Source: Neckera pumila (Eukaryota; Streptophyta; Bryopsida; Hypnales; Neckeraceae). From it: a stretch of DNA of 64,000 nt. The notes under the pieces are model-generated. The model had not been told where the DNA came from. It worked only from the letters and a program-made list of their open reading frames with translations, and ran no database searches. The position numbers were made by a program, and so were the translations under genes. Each line of letters starts with the position of its first letter. Position 1 is the first letter of the stretch. Shown in pieces: positions 11,519-23,151 of this stretch. Location of the stretch: NCBI GenBank assembly GCA_963969595.1, contig OZ018409.1, positions 13,920,975-13,984,974 of the forward strand. The letters are read 5' to 3'.

Positions 11519-12374
11519 GTGTAGCTTTCCTCCCCTATAAAAAAATGGCTCCTCCCCTCTTCTCCAAAGGCAATAAATTATGGTGAATCTGGCCATCCCT
11601 TCCCTAAAAAATAAATCCAAAGAAAAGCACCATACCGGTTGTTTCACTCCCGGCATGTTCTCGGCATTTGCATTGAGCCGCACGAGCCACCAACTTGTGG
11701 TTCACAGTAGTATGCATCGTCGTAACCACCTGACAATGAAATTTGGTGCACCCTCCGTCCCGCCCATTTTTCTCCCTTCCAGCATCTCTAAGTCGGTGAT
11801 TTTTATTGATGTGTACGAGTACCCATTGCAAGCTCAGTAGTACGTTGTACATTATAACGTGGACAAGCAACTTGAATAGATTTTGATGAAGTTTTAACAA
11901 ACCATTCAATGGGACAGAGGTGAGCTATCCTTGAGCTTGGCTAGTAAATTTTGCTAGGGAAGCGGTGGTTCGACCTTGAACACATTCAAGTTGTGTCCTC
12001 TTTGTTTGTGATGAAACCCATTATAGGGTAGATTCTTTACTGCCATGAAAACACCCAAAGGCGAGTACACAACCAAAGGTGTAGTTGTCCTCTTTGTAAA
12101 CTAACCTCTTTGATTCATCTTTTGCAATCACAATAATAGCACATGATATGCGAGTGTCCATTCGTACGTACGTACGTACTCTTTGTTTCAATTATTTGGG
12201 GCAATGGGCCGAAAGCAGCAATCTTCACAGGAGTGAAGAAACAACATACATCCACAAACATGTATAAAACACACAAAAAAATGGAGATGAGAATGTTCAT
12301 TTAGAATTTTCATTTAAATCAGCATTTACATTCATTCAAAAATGCAAAAACAGGAGTCACAATTTAATATTATG
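11519..12374. other. Intergenic, nothing assigned; short (GTAC) tandem
   Basis: Composition is less AT-rich at 11620-11840, but the open frames on the two strands overlap and neither resembles a known protein. A CGTA-unit microsatellite lies at 12164-12179. Confidence 0.3.
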
Positions 12375-13248
12375 ATCACTTGCTAATTGCAAGAGAAGAC
12401 AATTGTTAATTAATTAGTTTTGACAAAAATCGTGCTTAGGGAAATTGTCGACTTCCACAAAAAAAAATTACTATACTAGAGGCAAAGAAAAGTTGAAAGT
12501 GGGTGCAAACATTAATTGTTTACTTTTCTCTCAAAATTTGAACCTGTGGGGATTCATGCAATCAAGCACTAAGGTAGAGCCACCCATTCCCAACCTATTG
12601 ATGCACGTATTTTTGACCAAGCTTAGAATGTTTTTTTTTTTCCTTTTCAAGGTTGGAACTAATAAATACATGACACATGTCCCAAGTTGTGAGAAAGAAA
12701 GTAGAAAATAATGATTCGGAAAAAAGTTATTGAATGATTGGAATTGGAAGAGTCTAGAGGTTGGCCATGGGTCTAGAGCACTTTTTGCCTCCCAAAATTC
12801 ATAGTAATTTCAATTCAAGCGATAAAATTACCAATTTTTTTGCAATCCTTGTCATTTTTATCAATGTACCTCTAAAAAAATATTTGTTTTGCCTTCACTA
12901 CTCCAAATCATGTTGGAATTCCTTATTCGGTCGGTTGTAGGTGGCTCTACCTTAGTATAGATGTTCCCACATCTTCATGAACATTCAAATTGTTCATTAA
13001 TCACTTGCTAATTGCAAGAGAAGACAATTGTTAATTAATTAGTTTTGACAAAAATAGTGCTTAGGAAAATTGTCGACTTCCACAACAAAAAATTTACTAT
13101 ACTAGAGGCAAACAAAAGTTGAAAGTGGGTGCAAACATGAATTGTTCACTTTTCTTCCAAAATTTGAACTTGTGAGGATTCATGCAATCAAGCACTAGTA
13201 TAGATGCTCCCACATCTTCAGGAACATTCAAATTGTTCATTAATCCTT
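12375..13248 (+). repeat. Direct duplication of a ~245-bp segment, one copy interrupted by a MITE
   Basis: Unit 1 begins ATCACTTGCTAATTGCAAG at 12375 and, apart from the inserted element at 12572-12952, runs to 12999. Unit 2 begins with the same words at 13000 and runs to about 13248. Both end CACATCTTCA-(T/G)GAACATTCAAATTG. The units are very similar, so the duplication is fairly recent, and the insertion came after it or affected only one copy. Confidence 0.8.
12572..12952. mobile_element. TA-target MITE with AGGTAGAGCCACC ends
   Basis: Element of 381 bp beginning AGGTAGAGCCACCC and ending GGTGGCTCTACCT. It is flanked by TA at 12570-12571 and 12953-12954. The uninterrupted twin in the neighbouring duplicate reads GCACTAGTATAG with a single TA at 13196-13197, so TA is a true target duplication. 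This fits a Tc1/mariner (Stowaway-like) MITE. Confidence 0.85.
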
Positions 13249-14258
13249 AAACAATAGGTCAAGCTTAAGGGACTTGATTTCAAGTGAATCTTTGACAAAA
13301 ATTGGTTTTCAAATTAATGGAATGTTTCAACCTACTAGATCTACATCAATAATAAAGAAGACTTGCCAATTATCATTTTTATGTTGCAAAGTTAAAACAC
13401 TATTCTTGGATCATTATACATGCCATGAATACACAAACCTTGAGCATGGAGTAAGACCCATACTCCACTGAAGATTTTTGATTTTCCATTGGACTACCAG
13501 CTAGGCATCAAATACTATTCGATGGATAAATAGTATTGCAAACTATCCCAACACACCACGATGCATGAAAGAATTATTATAGTGTATAGTATTTTTTGCA
13601 ACCTATATTGATGTATGCGTACAACCTAAAATAATTAAATTTTAGATTTTCAAACAAGAAAAAATAGTGAAAAATAAAATATTAAAATTTAGATTATGTA
13701 ATTAGAATCAGTGAGAATTTTCAGTCAATTACTCAACAAGAGAGAAATTTTACACTTTGACTTAATTTTTGGTATGAATAATAATGTCAACCATGATGTT
13801 TCTGAAGAAATTGATACCAATTATAGAAAAATGATATAAAGAAAGGAGAGGGTCGTTTGGATGAAAAAACATGGATCCCTACATATGGACAGAGGGTAGC
13901 CCAAATTTACAAAACTCCAAAGATGCATTATAAAATGCAACATAGAATAATAACTTCATGATACTTTCAAAACAAGAGTTGTGAAATATTATTGTGAAAC
14001 CATTTTTGTGAGAAGTAATATGATACTCGTACCTCTTGAACTACAAACTGTTTATAAAAAAACTTCTAAAAATCTATATCATCAATAAATGTTACAAAAC
14101 TAATATGAGCATAAACATAATCAGGCATCGAGCAAGCAAGGAAACGACAACAAGAAGACCGCCACATTTAGTCCAATTGATTATTATCAGTGGTTCTTCT
14201 TGAAGATCATTTCCTGGGTTGATGCAAACCATGTTTTCACAAGTGTAACACAAAAATT
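13249..14258. other. AT-rich intergenic DNA, nothing assigned
   Basis: No gene recognised. The part around 13850-14070 weakly resembles the body of the TTAA element at 40138-40697 (TACAAAACTCCAAAGATGCA-type wording, then Cys-free noncoding text), but no ends are found. Confidence 0.25.
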
Positions 14259-14487
14259 TAGGGGAGGCAACCCATTCTCGATCACTTAATGAATTACAGA
14301 ATCTGGAACTCATTAATTCATAAAAACTTTGTCTTGATAACAAAATATCTGAAAACTCTAGGAAGGGTCCAAACACTATTGCTGCACACAAGAAAATTCT
14401 CCACCAAAAAAATCGTCCTCTTACATGCCTGTAATTCCTGAAGTGATTGGAAATGGGTCGTTGATTGGGAATGGGTTGCCTCCCCTA
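14259..14487. mobile_element. TA-flanked MITE, GGGGAGGCAACCC family (M3)
   Basis: Left end TAGGGGAGGCAACCCATTC and right end GAATGGGTTGCCTCCCCTA, 229 bp including the flanking TA on each side. The copy at 21159-21387 has exactly the same length, with the same inner order (GATCACTT, GGGTCCAAACACTATTGCTGC) in inverted orientation. Confidence 0.75.
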
Positions 14488-15072
14488 CATACAAACATTT
14501 TGATAGATGAAAATACAAATATTTTTTTTGCGCTAACTTTGGATACATTTGCATTCATCCGCTGATGGTGGTCCAGTTTCATCAGCTGGTCCACACACTC
14601 CTCAGCTCAGTGAGGATCACTTGGCTCTCTGTTTCAAACTTCCAAAAACTTCAAATTCCCGGCCAAGTTGAATGGCTTTGAAGTTGAGTTATGGTTTCCA
14701 TTGAAGAACAAGGAGACAACAAGCCAGCTGATGATCGATATTACGTTTAAGTATCGGATCTCTGTAGCAATTCGCTTAATATGACAAACCAAGCAAGTTA
14801 AAATTCCGTTTCCTGGAGTGGCAGTTTTTGCTCCAGAGTTGGTTGTGAATTTTGAATTTGGCATCATCACATTCACAGGCGTGGTGGTCGGCACATTCCA
14901 ATTCCTGCACATGAGTTTTGACCATTCCAAACAAACCCGCCAGCCATTACAGACAAAGGGAGACCACTGAGATCTCAGTCTCTGTTTTCATGTGAAATCG
15001 CACCATGAGTCTGACCGATGCCCAGTGTAAAACTCTGAAACTCACTCATCAGCACTTGTGGAAAACCAGATA
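14488..15072. other. Intergenic, nothing assigned
   Basis: Mixed composition with CAGCTGG and CTCAG repeats around 14580-14600; frames here match nothing I know. Confidence 0.25.
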
Positions 15073-16015
15073 AGGTGGGTAGTACGCCCAAAACCGCCAA
15101 TTCTTAATTGCTACTGTGCCTAGTTACGATTATTAATTAGTACCTGGTCAAATTTCATTGATTTTCTTGTTGGCAAGTGAAAGGAGGTTCCAATGCACCA
15201 AAGAACATGGTCTTTGGATACGGTACATTTTTTTTTTTTTTCATTTTTTAAAAAGTGCCATAATGATGATATAAACTTCTGTAGTGGTGCTGCAAATTTC
15301 AACATTCATCCATACCAGATAGGAAATATACATATCATATGTCTATAATTGGATTTCCATCTACAATCTGACGATTTCATCCAGCATTTCGAAGTACTTT
15401 GAATTTTTGGGGGCGATTTCATCCAATTTTTTTGTCAATTTTTTTACCATTTTAGTCCCAGATTATTTTTCTGGTGCAATTTGGCACCAAGAAGCCAAAA
15501 AAAAAAAGCCTTGATACGGTATGCAAAAGTTTTTTAGTTGGTACAGGTTCTAAAATTGTTTCTTCAACATCAGCAGACAAGGTGGGTACCCACAAAACCA
15601 AGTCCAAACCACCACTTGTTGCTATAATTGTGCCTAGTTATTATTATTAGACTAATCAAATTTTCATTCTCTTTTTGTATTGGCGAGTAAAAGGAGGTTT
15701 TAACTCACCAAAGAACGCGACATTGGGGTATGCAAAAGTTATGTAGGGTCAAAAAAAATTTGGTACATGTTCTAAACTCATTTCTTCAACATATTATAAG
15801 GCAAATAAGGTGGGTATTCCCCAAACTGCCACTTTTTGCTATTGTACTGAGTAACTATTATTATATTGGTCAGATTTTCATAGATTTTCTTGTTGGCAAA
15901 GTGAGAGGAGGTTCCAACGCACCAAAGAATGTGTGATGTTTGGATGTGATATGCAAAAGTTATGAAGGGTCAAAGTTTTTTTTGTTTGAGGTTCTAAAAT
16001 TGTTTCTTCAACTTA
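15073..16015 (+). repeat. Cluster of three M1 left-half copies in direct order
   Basis: AAGGTGGGTA-type starts occur at 15074, 15583 and 15806. Each is followed by the same order: GTGCCTAGTTA (or variant), TTTCTTGTTGGCAA, GGAGGTTCCAACGCACCAAAG, ATGCAAAAGTTATG, then GTTCTAAAAT...TTTCTTCAAC. None has the usual right end; each stops near TTCTTCAACA and the next one begins. The result is a short tandem array of truncated elements with a period of roughly 220 bp in the last two. Confidence 0.6.
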
Positions 16016-17538
16016 TACGTAGACGGACACAAAATGATGATAGCGGTTTTGGACAAGGTGCTATTTTTGATGCACCTACCTTACAACTGAATTTGAACAC
16101 GTTTATAAAAAAAAAATGAAAAATGAAATATAAATGTCCATTGCATATTTGCTACTAGTATGCCACAATAACAATGACCCCTAAGTATTGATGTGGATTT
16201 GTGGGATGAATATATGGACTCCACTATAAGGTAAACTAACTTATGATAGGCAGAATGAATTATGATAGGCAGAATGACCTATAATAGACAGAATGACTGG
16301 TTTGCCCTATTGGCATTGTTGAATTTTTTTTAAATTCCATGTACATTGGTAAACAAAATTGGGTACAAATTTGAAAAGTTTTCATTCAAACAACCATTCC
16401 ATAAGTATCAATGGACAAAGTCCAAAAGTAAATGTACTGAAGTTGTAGTGTACAACATACTACACATTACCATGGAAGTTTGAAAAAAAATTAGTTGGGG
16501 TTTGAAAGAAAATTAATTTCAAAGTTAGCCATATCTAAAACTTACTTTTGTGCACTGTGATTTGGAATTACTTTATCTTTTGCCAATTTTCTTATTAGAA
16601 CTCCAAACAAAACTTTCTTGTGCCTTTACAATATTTGATTTTTTTTTGGAATTGAGAGCATGAAATTGCATTAGCCATTGTAGAGGAATATAAGTTGCAA
16701 TAAAGACCATTGTTACATCTAATGCCCTTGCATTTGAAATATTTGATGAACAGGACAATACTTTCAATGTATATTTTACAACCATACAATGTGTTTTTAG
16801 GTTCAATTTTTTTGTACAAATACTAGATTTCATGATGTGCATGATTAATTCAACAAATCTAAAAACACTTTAATTTAGCATTTTGAATATTATCAAATAT
16901 TACCAAAATTGCATAATTTCAATATTGCACATGTTGACTAACAATGATTGAAACTTAAGTGCCATACTGTATTAACTTTATTTCAACAAACTAACATTGA
17001 ATGAAAAAACTATCTTTATTGAGTTTTTTAATTGTTCAAACTAAATTGCACAAATCCTTCTCAAGAAGTTAAACAAACAAACTTTATGTCTTCAAGAGCC
17101 CCAAAGTCCATGTTTGGGATAATGAGTAGTGTAAATTAAAATGATGTTTTTCCCCAATTCTAATTCATTCAAATTCATGCTCAAATCTTTAGGAAAAATC
17201 CTTAGTGTATAGCAAATTTGATAAAAATGAGGCAAATCATATATTGGTACAAAAATATGAAGAAATGGTTAATTCACATCAATTCTTTATCAAGGATCAA
17301 AGTCATTTATATATTGTATATGATTAAGTTGAATAAAATTTGCACCAAAGTTAATAAGCTTTTTACTTGAGTTTCACAATGGTAACCACTCAAGACCTTA
17401 ATTAAGGTAGGAGGTATAGAAGAGCCCATAGTTGTCACTTTAGTCATTGCACATAGTTGAGTTCATCAAATTATCAAAAATAAAGCTTATAGTTCATAAA
17501 AGAGTAAAAAACATTCCTATTTATATGATTTCATCTAC
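16016..17538. other. AT-rich DNA with a short tandem repeat
   Basis: A ~20-bp unit (TTATGATAGGCAGAATGA) is repeated three times at about 16240-16300, the third copy diverged. TAATTAAGGTAGGAGGTATA at 17398 looks like an isolated AGGTAGGAGG MITE end. No gene is recognised. Confidence 0.35.
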
Positions 17539-18457
17539 TTAACCTCTAAATACCCAAAGTCCCCTCGAGGAACACTTGGGATTTCGGGCAAGCTCAAGTG
17601 ACCTCAAATTTTGACCTGATTTTTTGAATTTTTTTTGGAGATAGGGAATCACATTAGTTTTTTTAAAATATAATTGTCTTTCCAGTCGGTGCCCGGGAGC
17701 AAAAGTTATGCCACCCAAAGTCAAAAAAGCAACTTGCCGGGCAAAAAAGAAAACTTTAAAAAATTGAATTTTTTTTAAAATTTCCTTTTACTCAAAGATC
17801 ATGTTTTTGTCAACATTTGAAGCTTTGATTCATTCTATTTGGACTCAGAACGAGAAAGTTATGGACAATCTTGTTTTTTGGGCAATCTAAGCATCTTCGA
17901 AAAAAACCCTTATAGAATTCATTTCTGAATGCAATTTTTTATTTTTTATTTTTTTGACAAGGTTAAGTTTGTTTGCAAAAACAGTCCCACCATTGGAATT
18001 ATGGTGTTTTAGTTCCACCTAAGAGCCATAAACAATTCAGTGTTTTGTTCAATTTTGGATCTACTTCTACTTAACAAATTTTTTATATGTGAAAATCAAG
18101 TTTTCACATTTTGAAATTTTTTTTCTCAAATCTCAACTCAAATGTTCAACATAAAAAATTTTAACTTTATGGTTTGTAGTGAAAAACAAATCTACAAATG
18201 GCCACCAAAGTCATCTGAAATTGCAAGCCATAGTTCAAAAAAACTTCTTTTTCCAACTTCCAATGCTAATATCTTCTAATCCATGCGGTCAAACTTTATA
18301 AAAATTTTACCACATGATCTAAGACAAGTGAAGTACAAGATCTTATGGTTAGATGTGAAAAAAATATTTTTTATCAAATTTTTTTACTTTTTGCTATAGA
18401 AATGGCAGTTTTCAGTGGTTTTGGAGCCAGAAAATGCCTTGGGGATTTAGGGGTTAA
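17539..18457 (-). mobile_element. T1 element, full length (919 bp), reverse
   Basis: Starts TTAACCTCTAAATACCC and ends GGGATTTAGGGGTTAA. The near-palindrome GTCCCCTCGAGGAACAC lies just inside the left border, so the element points left. It belongs with 31676-32599 and 44941-45854, sharing CACTTGGGATTT and the GGTGCCCGGGAGCAAAAGTT module. Confidence 0.8.
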
Positions 18458-18546
18458 GGTATATTTATACATGGTGTTAAAGAGTGTTATTAAGGGTCTT
18501 AATTTCTGTTTGCATCTAGAATTAAGGAGTGTTGTTACCAACACTC

Positions 18547-19482
18547 GTAACCCCTAAAGAACCGAGGCCCTTTTTCTACCAAAAAACACTCAAAACTGCA
18601 ATTTCTATAGCAAAAAGTAAAAAAAATTGATAAAAAATATTTTTTTCACATCTAACCATAAGATCTTACACCTTACTAGAATGAAAGTGTGTCGAAAAAA
18701 TTTCAGAATTTTTGACCGCACAAATTGCAAGATATCTGCGTTTAAAGTGAAAAAAACAAGTTTTTGAGCACATTGCAGGACTAGATTTTTTGACTTTGAA
18801 CATTTTTAACTTTATTTTTTTGCACTACAGAGTTTTGAACTTTAAATCTTTGTAGTGGAGAATTGAATTGAGAGTCTAGGAAACAAAAAAAAATCAAGAA
18901 AACTTAATTATCATTCCTTAAAAAATTGTTAAGTAGAAGTAGTTACGAGATAGAAGGAAAATCTAAAATATTCATATATTTTTGATGGAACTAAATTGCA
19001 GTAATTCCAATGGTGAGATTGTTCTAGCAAGTAATATAAACCATGCAAAAAAAAAAAAATGAAAAATTTGAAAAATTGCATTCAGAAATGCATCCTAGAA
19101 GTTATTTTTTTCAAAAAGATGCTTTAACTGCCCAAAAAACAAGAATGTCCATAACTTTCTCATAAACAAATCCAAATGAAATGAATCAAAGCTTTTCAAA
19201 TAGACAAAAATATAATCTATGAGAAAAAGAATATAAAAAAAAATCAAATTTTTGTCCTTTTTTTTTTGCTGTTCGGGCTGCCCGTCGTCCCCTGTTTTGA
19301 GCTTATTTGGTCATAATTTTTTCCCACGCATAGATTGTGAAAAAAATTATATTCCCACAAAGCTTATCAATTTTTCTATCTTCAAAAAAAGATTCAAAAA
19401 ATCACGATAAAATTTCAACCCGTAGGTACTTGCCCGAAATCCCAAATGTCTGCTGAACCGACAATGGTCCTTTAGAGGTTAA
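18547..19482 (+). mobile_element. T1 element, full length (936 bp), forward
   Basis: Left border reads GTAACCCCTAAAGAACC (first T of TTAA mutated); right border GGTCCTTTAGAGGTTAA. It starts 89 bp after the previous copy and faces away from it. The module CATAACTTTCTCATAAACAA is at 19152. Confidence 0.8.
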
Positions 19483-19648
19483 AAATGAATTTAGACCTAC
19501 TTCGGATATGATTCACATTGCAAATTAACATCGCCCCTAATGCCAAGTGCGAACATACCTTTTAGGAACAACTAATTTTGACCTACTTCTGGACCAAATT
19601 CTTACATTGCAAACTAACATCACGCCTACCACCAAGTACAAACATACA

Positions 19649-20581
19649 TTAATTCCTAAAGGCCCATTGTCCCCTTGGGGGACAAAATGGATTTCAAGCA
19701 GGCTCCTATGGTCTCAATATTTGTTGTACTTTTCTGAATTTTTTTGTGAAGATAGAAAATCATATTAGCTTTCTGAAAATGTAATTTTTATTTCAATCGG
19801 TGCCCAGTAGCAAAAGGTATGGTAGAAAAACTTCAAATTTTAGTTCGACAAGCAGAAAAAAAAACTCACAAAAACTTTAAATTTAAGTTTTTTTAAATTT
19901 TTATCATACAAATTTTATTTTCATCTACACGGGAAGCTTTGATTCATTCCATTTGGATTTGTTATGCAAAAGTTATGGACAATCTTATTTTTTGGGCAAT
20001 TAGAGCATCTTCTTGGAAAAATAACTTGTAGGATTCATTTCTGAATTCAATTTTGACAATTGAAAAAAAAAAAAAAAAATTGCACAAGGTTAAGATTTCT
20101 TGCTAGAAAAATCTCACCATTGAGATTAGTATATTTCAATCCTATCTTAGAGCTATTAATAATTTCATTTTTCCTTCAATCTTAAACCTACTTCTGCTTA
20201 ACAAATTTGTAATGAGTGAAAATTAAGCGTTTCTTTTTTGTGTTTTTTTACCTAGATTCTCAACTCAATTCTTCATCATATAAAATTAGAAATTCAAAAT
20301 CATTAGAGCAAAAATTTTAAGTTAAAAAGGTTCAAAGCCAAAAAATGTAGTTGAACAAGGTACAAATTTTTTTGATTCCTTCACTTTAAATGCAAATATC
20401 TTGCAATCTACACGGTCAAAGTTTCTAAAATGTCTTCCACACATTCTTACACTAAAGTTGTACAAGATCCTATGGTTAAACATGCAAAAAAAACACTAAA
20501 TTTTTTTTTGCTCTTTGCTATAGAAATGGCAGTTTTGAGTGGTTTTTGGCAGAAAAAGGGCCTTGGGCCTTTAGGGGTTAA
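19649..20581 (-). mobile_element. T1 element, full length (933 bp), reverse
   Basis: Left border TTAATTCCTAAAGGCCC, right border GGGCCTTTAGGGGTTAA. The palindrome TTGTCCCCTTGGGGGACAA is nearly perfect at 19668-19686. Close relative of 37074-37996 (both have AAAATGGATTTC and GGTCTCAATATTTGT). Confidence 0.8.
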
Positions 20582-21158
20582 TTAGTGATTTCATCCGCTG
20601 AAAATGGAGGATATATCCCATAATATTCCCTCAAAAAAAATTGTTAGGGCTTTTGGATCAAAACATCTCTCCCGCTCGCTGGTGGGGCAGCCGGCGGTGT
20701 TGGTGAATGATAGTGAATTTGTGGGTGTAATAAGCAAGGACCTTTCCGGGATCTCTTTGGAAAGGACAAATCTTGGTTCACATGGGAACCGAGGATGGGA
20801 ACCCATCCCCATCCTCACAATGGTAGCTTATTAGATTCATTTGCGCCTCCAGCTTTAACACTTTCCATTTGTATCATATATATACGTTATGATGATCATC
20901 TCCAACCAAAGGCCCTAGCTACTATTTATTGAAGCGCATAGAAACTGACTCATTTCGACCAGCACCTGCCGAACTGAACGTTATTCTTTTGTCTCATACA
21001 TTTGAAATCACGAAAGATACTCCAAAATTGGGTGGGAGATGCCATGCAGGTCTCTCATAATGAAGACAATGTATGTCTCTGAAGGCTACTGAATGTTATG
21101 ACTTCACCACTTTTCTAGTAGTAATACCAACCTTCTCAAAACTTCCTCACATTCAGTG
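20582..21158. other. Less AT-rich segment with an unrecognised 76-residue frame
   Basis: A plus-strand frame at 20604-20834 (MEDISHNIPSKKIVRAFGSK start) and an overlapping minus-strand frame of similar length are both open. Composition is more gene-like than the surrounding repeats, yet I recognise neither protein and see no splice continuation. It could be a decayed gene or retroelement fragment. Confidence 0.25.
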
Positions 21159-21387
21159 TAGGGGAGGCAACCCATTCCTGATCGACGACCCATTTCTGAT
21201 CACTTCAAGAATTGGAGGCATGTACAAGGACGGTTTCTGCAGTGGAAAATTTTCTCGTGTGCAGCAATAGTGTTTGGACCCTTTCTAGAGTTTTTAGATA
21301 TTTTGGTATCAAAAGGAAGTTGCTATGAATTAATAAGTTTCAGATTCTGTAATTCCTTAAGTGAACGAGAATGGGTTGCCTCCCCTA
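21159..21387. mobile_element. TA-flanked MITE, GGGGAGGCAACCC family (M3)
   Basis: Left end TAGGGGAGGCAACCCATTC, right end GAATGGGTTGCCTCCCCTA, 229 bp with TA at both borders. Interior is the reverse order of the 14259-14487 copy. Confidence 0.75.
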
Positions 21388-21405
21388 GATGTAGCTTTTA
21401 TTCTA

Positions 21406-21639
21406 TTAACCCTTAACGTCAGATTGGCCATTTGGTGGCCGATGAGTGACAAGAGAATCTCCTGTGTGTAGGACATAAGTGCAACTATTCATCCTCAAAA
21501 TTTTGTTGTGGAAAAGGGGAGGTCTTCTACAATAATTGGACTTCCAATGAGTACTTTTGCTATTTCTTAAGCCAATGATTTACATGGTAATAGGAAGGGA
21601 TGAATTCCAAGATCATTCCTTTGTCCTTTAAGGATTCAA
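21406..21639 (-). mobile_element. T2 element (~230-bp TTAA family)
   Basis: Begins TTAACCCTTAACGTC and ends TTTGTCCTTTAAGGATTCAA. The interior (GACAAGAGAATC, AAGTGCAACTATTCATCCTC, GGAGGTCTTC, CAATGAGTAC) aligns in order with the T2 copies at 46146-46381 and 59855-60085. The right border is slightly decayed. Confidence 0.6.
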
Positions 21640-22295
21640 ATAGGAGGCTCAAAAATTGTTCATTTTAGGATTGCTCTACCTTTTTTCTTGTGTTTCTTTG
21701 GATGGGGATATTTTTTTGCTCATTTTTCAAACAAGGGGAAATAGATGTGGAAATCAATGTAATACACGTGGTTTTATATTCTTTTGAAGCATTATTGAGT
21801 TACTTATGAATTTTCAAATGAGTTGTGTTGTAGGCACCTATTTATGACCCTAGATCTTCCATAAAAAAAACATAGAGAAAGCATGGAGAATGATTGGCTC
21901 TTGTAATAAATTTTTTTTTTTTTCCTAGAAACAAAGTAATGTAAATATAAAGAAAGAGACCTAAATAAAATTATATATATATATATATATAATTGATTTA
22001 GTACAAATAGTATCCTATTTAGTATTAGATCATTGGAATAATCTCTTGTTGTGTTTGTAGGATGTTTCATTATATGCTTTGAATATTTAAATAAAAACAA
22101 GGACTATAGAGATGTGACGTTCTCTATATTCTATGCCAATGGATTTTATATTTGTTTTATAGATTCAAAATAATGTTGAATATATTGTTGTATTTTAGGC
22201 TATTGGATTTAAAGTTGTTCAAAAAAAGAGTGCATCACCCCAATGAAGATTGTTTTCTGCACTATCCAAAATCAATGGGAAAAAAACCCTATTAT
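21640..22295. repeat. Unclassified dispersed repeat, shared with 22560-22680 and 23600-23840
   Basis: ATTACTTATGAATTTTCAAA, CCTATTTATGACCCTAG and TCTTCC(A/G)TAAA occur here (21785-21860) and again in the same order at 23693-23770; the 22600-22680 part of the neighbouring composite carries the reverse order. A (TA)n run lies at 21970-21992. It is probably a larger element cut up by later insertions. Confidence 0.45.
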
Positions 22296-22877
22296 ATAAC
22301 ATTCAATAGCATTACCGTGCACTCCCTTGGCTCTATAGTATTGGGTGTCCTTCATCAGCAACTCCTAACATGTGGAGGATGCAAAAAGTGTTGGGTGTGG
22401 AATATTTTACACCCAAAATTGCTGAGCCAAGGTAGTGAACACTAAGGTAGGAGGTTGTAAACCAGAGCGGGCAATAAGAATGGGACCCTATAAATGGCTG
22501 TGAAATGGACATAAGTTTGTTTTGGAATTGACCAGTATAATAGTCATTGAATGAATCAAGGAAAAAAGCATTATTTATTGCAAGAGCCAATCATTCTCTT
22601 TGCTTTCCCCATTTTTATTTAGAATTGCAAGTGAACCGTTTATGAAAGACCTAGGCTCACAAATAGGGACCTACGACCCAACTCGTTTGAAAATTCATAA
22701 GTCATTCAAAAATGCTCGGAAAAATACAAAACCACTTCGGTTAGATTCCTCATCAATTCCTCTTTGTCCGAAAAACGAGCTAAAAATATTCCCGTCCAAA
22801 GAAATACATGGAAAAGGCGGACCAGCCCTTGGATGCTCCATTTCTAAGCCTCCTACCTTAATGCTATTGAATGTTAT
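22296..22877. mobile_element. Composite bounded by 19-bp perfect inverted repeats, with nested MITEs
   Basis: ATAACATTCAATAGCATTA at 22296-22314 recurs inverted at 22859-22877. Inside are a short hairpin element (about 22317-22441; CACTCCCTTGGCTC against GAGCCAAGGTAGTG) and a TA-flanked element at 22443-22860 with ends AGGTAGGAGG and CCTCCTACCT. The outer repeats may be the two arms of an older palindromic sequence split by the inner ones. Confidence 0.5.
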
Positions 22878-22897
22878 GCAATGCCCCACTCCATCAC

Positions 22898-23142
22898 CGC
22901 CAGGGAGGACTGACCCCTCTATTGCCCCGTCAAAGAGTAAATGTAAAAACTGCCCCCTATTTTGTGCCGCTTAAATTTTGTATTTCTTCACGTCTCCTAA
23001 CTAATTTGGGGCCTCTGATTGCAAATTTGAATTCAGAAATTACAAATTTTATCAAATGTGGCAAATTTTATCAAATAAAGAATTTCAGTGTTTTCTGCAA
23101 GGGTAAAACTCGGGGCAATACAGGGGTCAGTTCTCCCTGGCC
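22898..23142 (+). mobile_element. MULE-type MITE, GCCAGGGAG ends (M4), 245 bp
   Basis: Left end GCCAGGGAGGACTGACCCC, right end GGGGTCAGTTCTCCCTGGCC, about 30 bp of inverted repeat. It is flanked by a 9-bp duplication with one mismatch: CTCCATCAC at 22889-22897 and CTCTATCAC at 23143-23151. Nine-base target duplications are typical of Mutator-like elements. It has no coding capacity. Confidence 0.8.
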
Positions 23143-23151
23143 CTCTATCAC

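Noticed and set aside
17539..20581. LTR retrotransposon reading of the T1 cluster (similar sequence at both sides of a middle part)
   Set aside because: Outer copies are in the same orientation but each has inverted TTAACCCC ends, there is no primer-binding site or gag/pol, and the middle is itself a T1.
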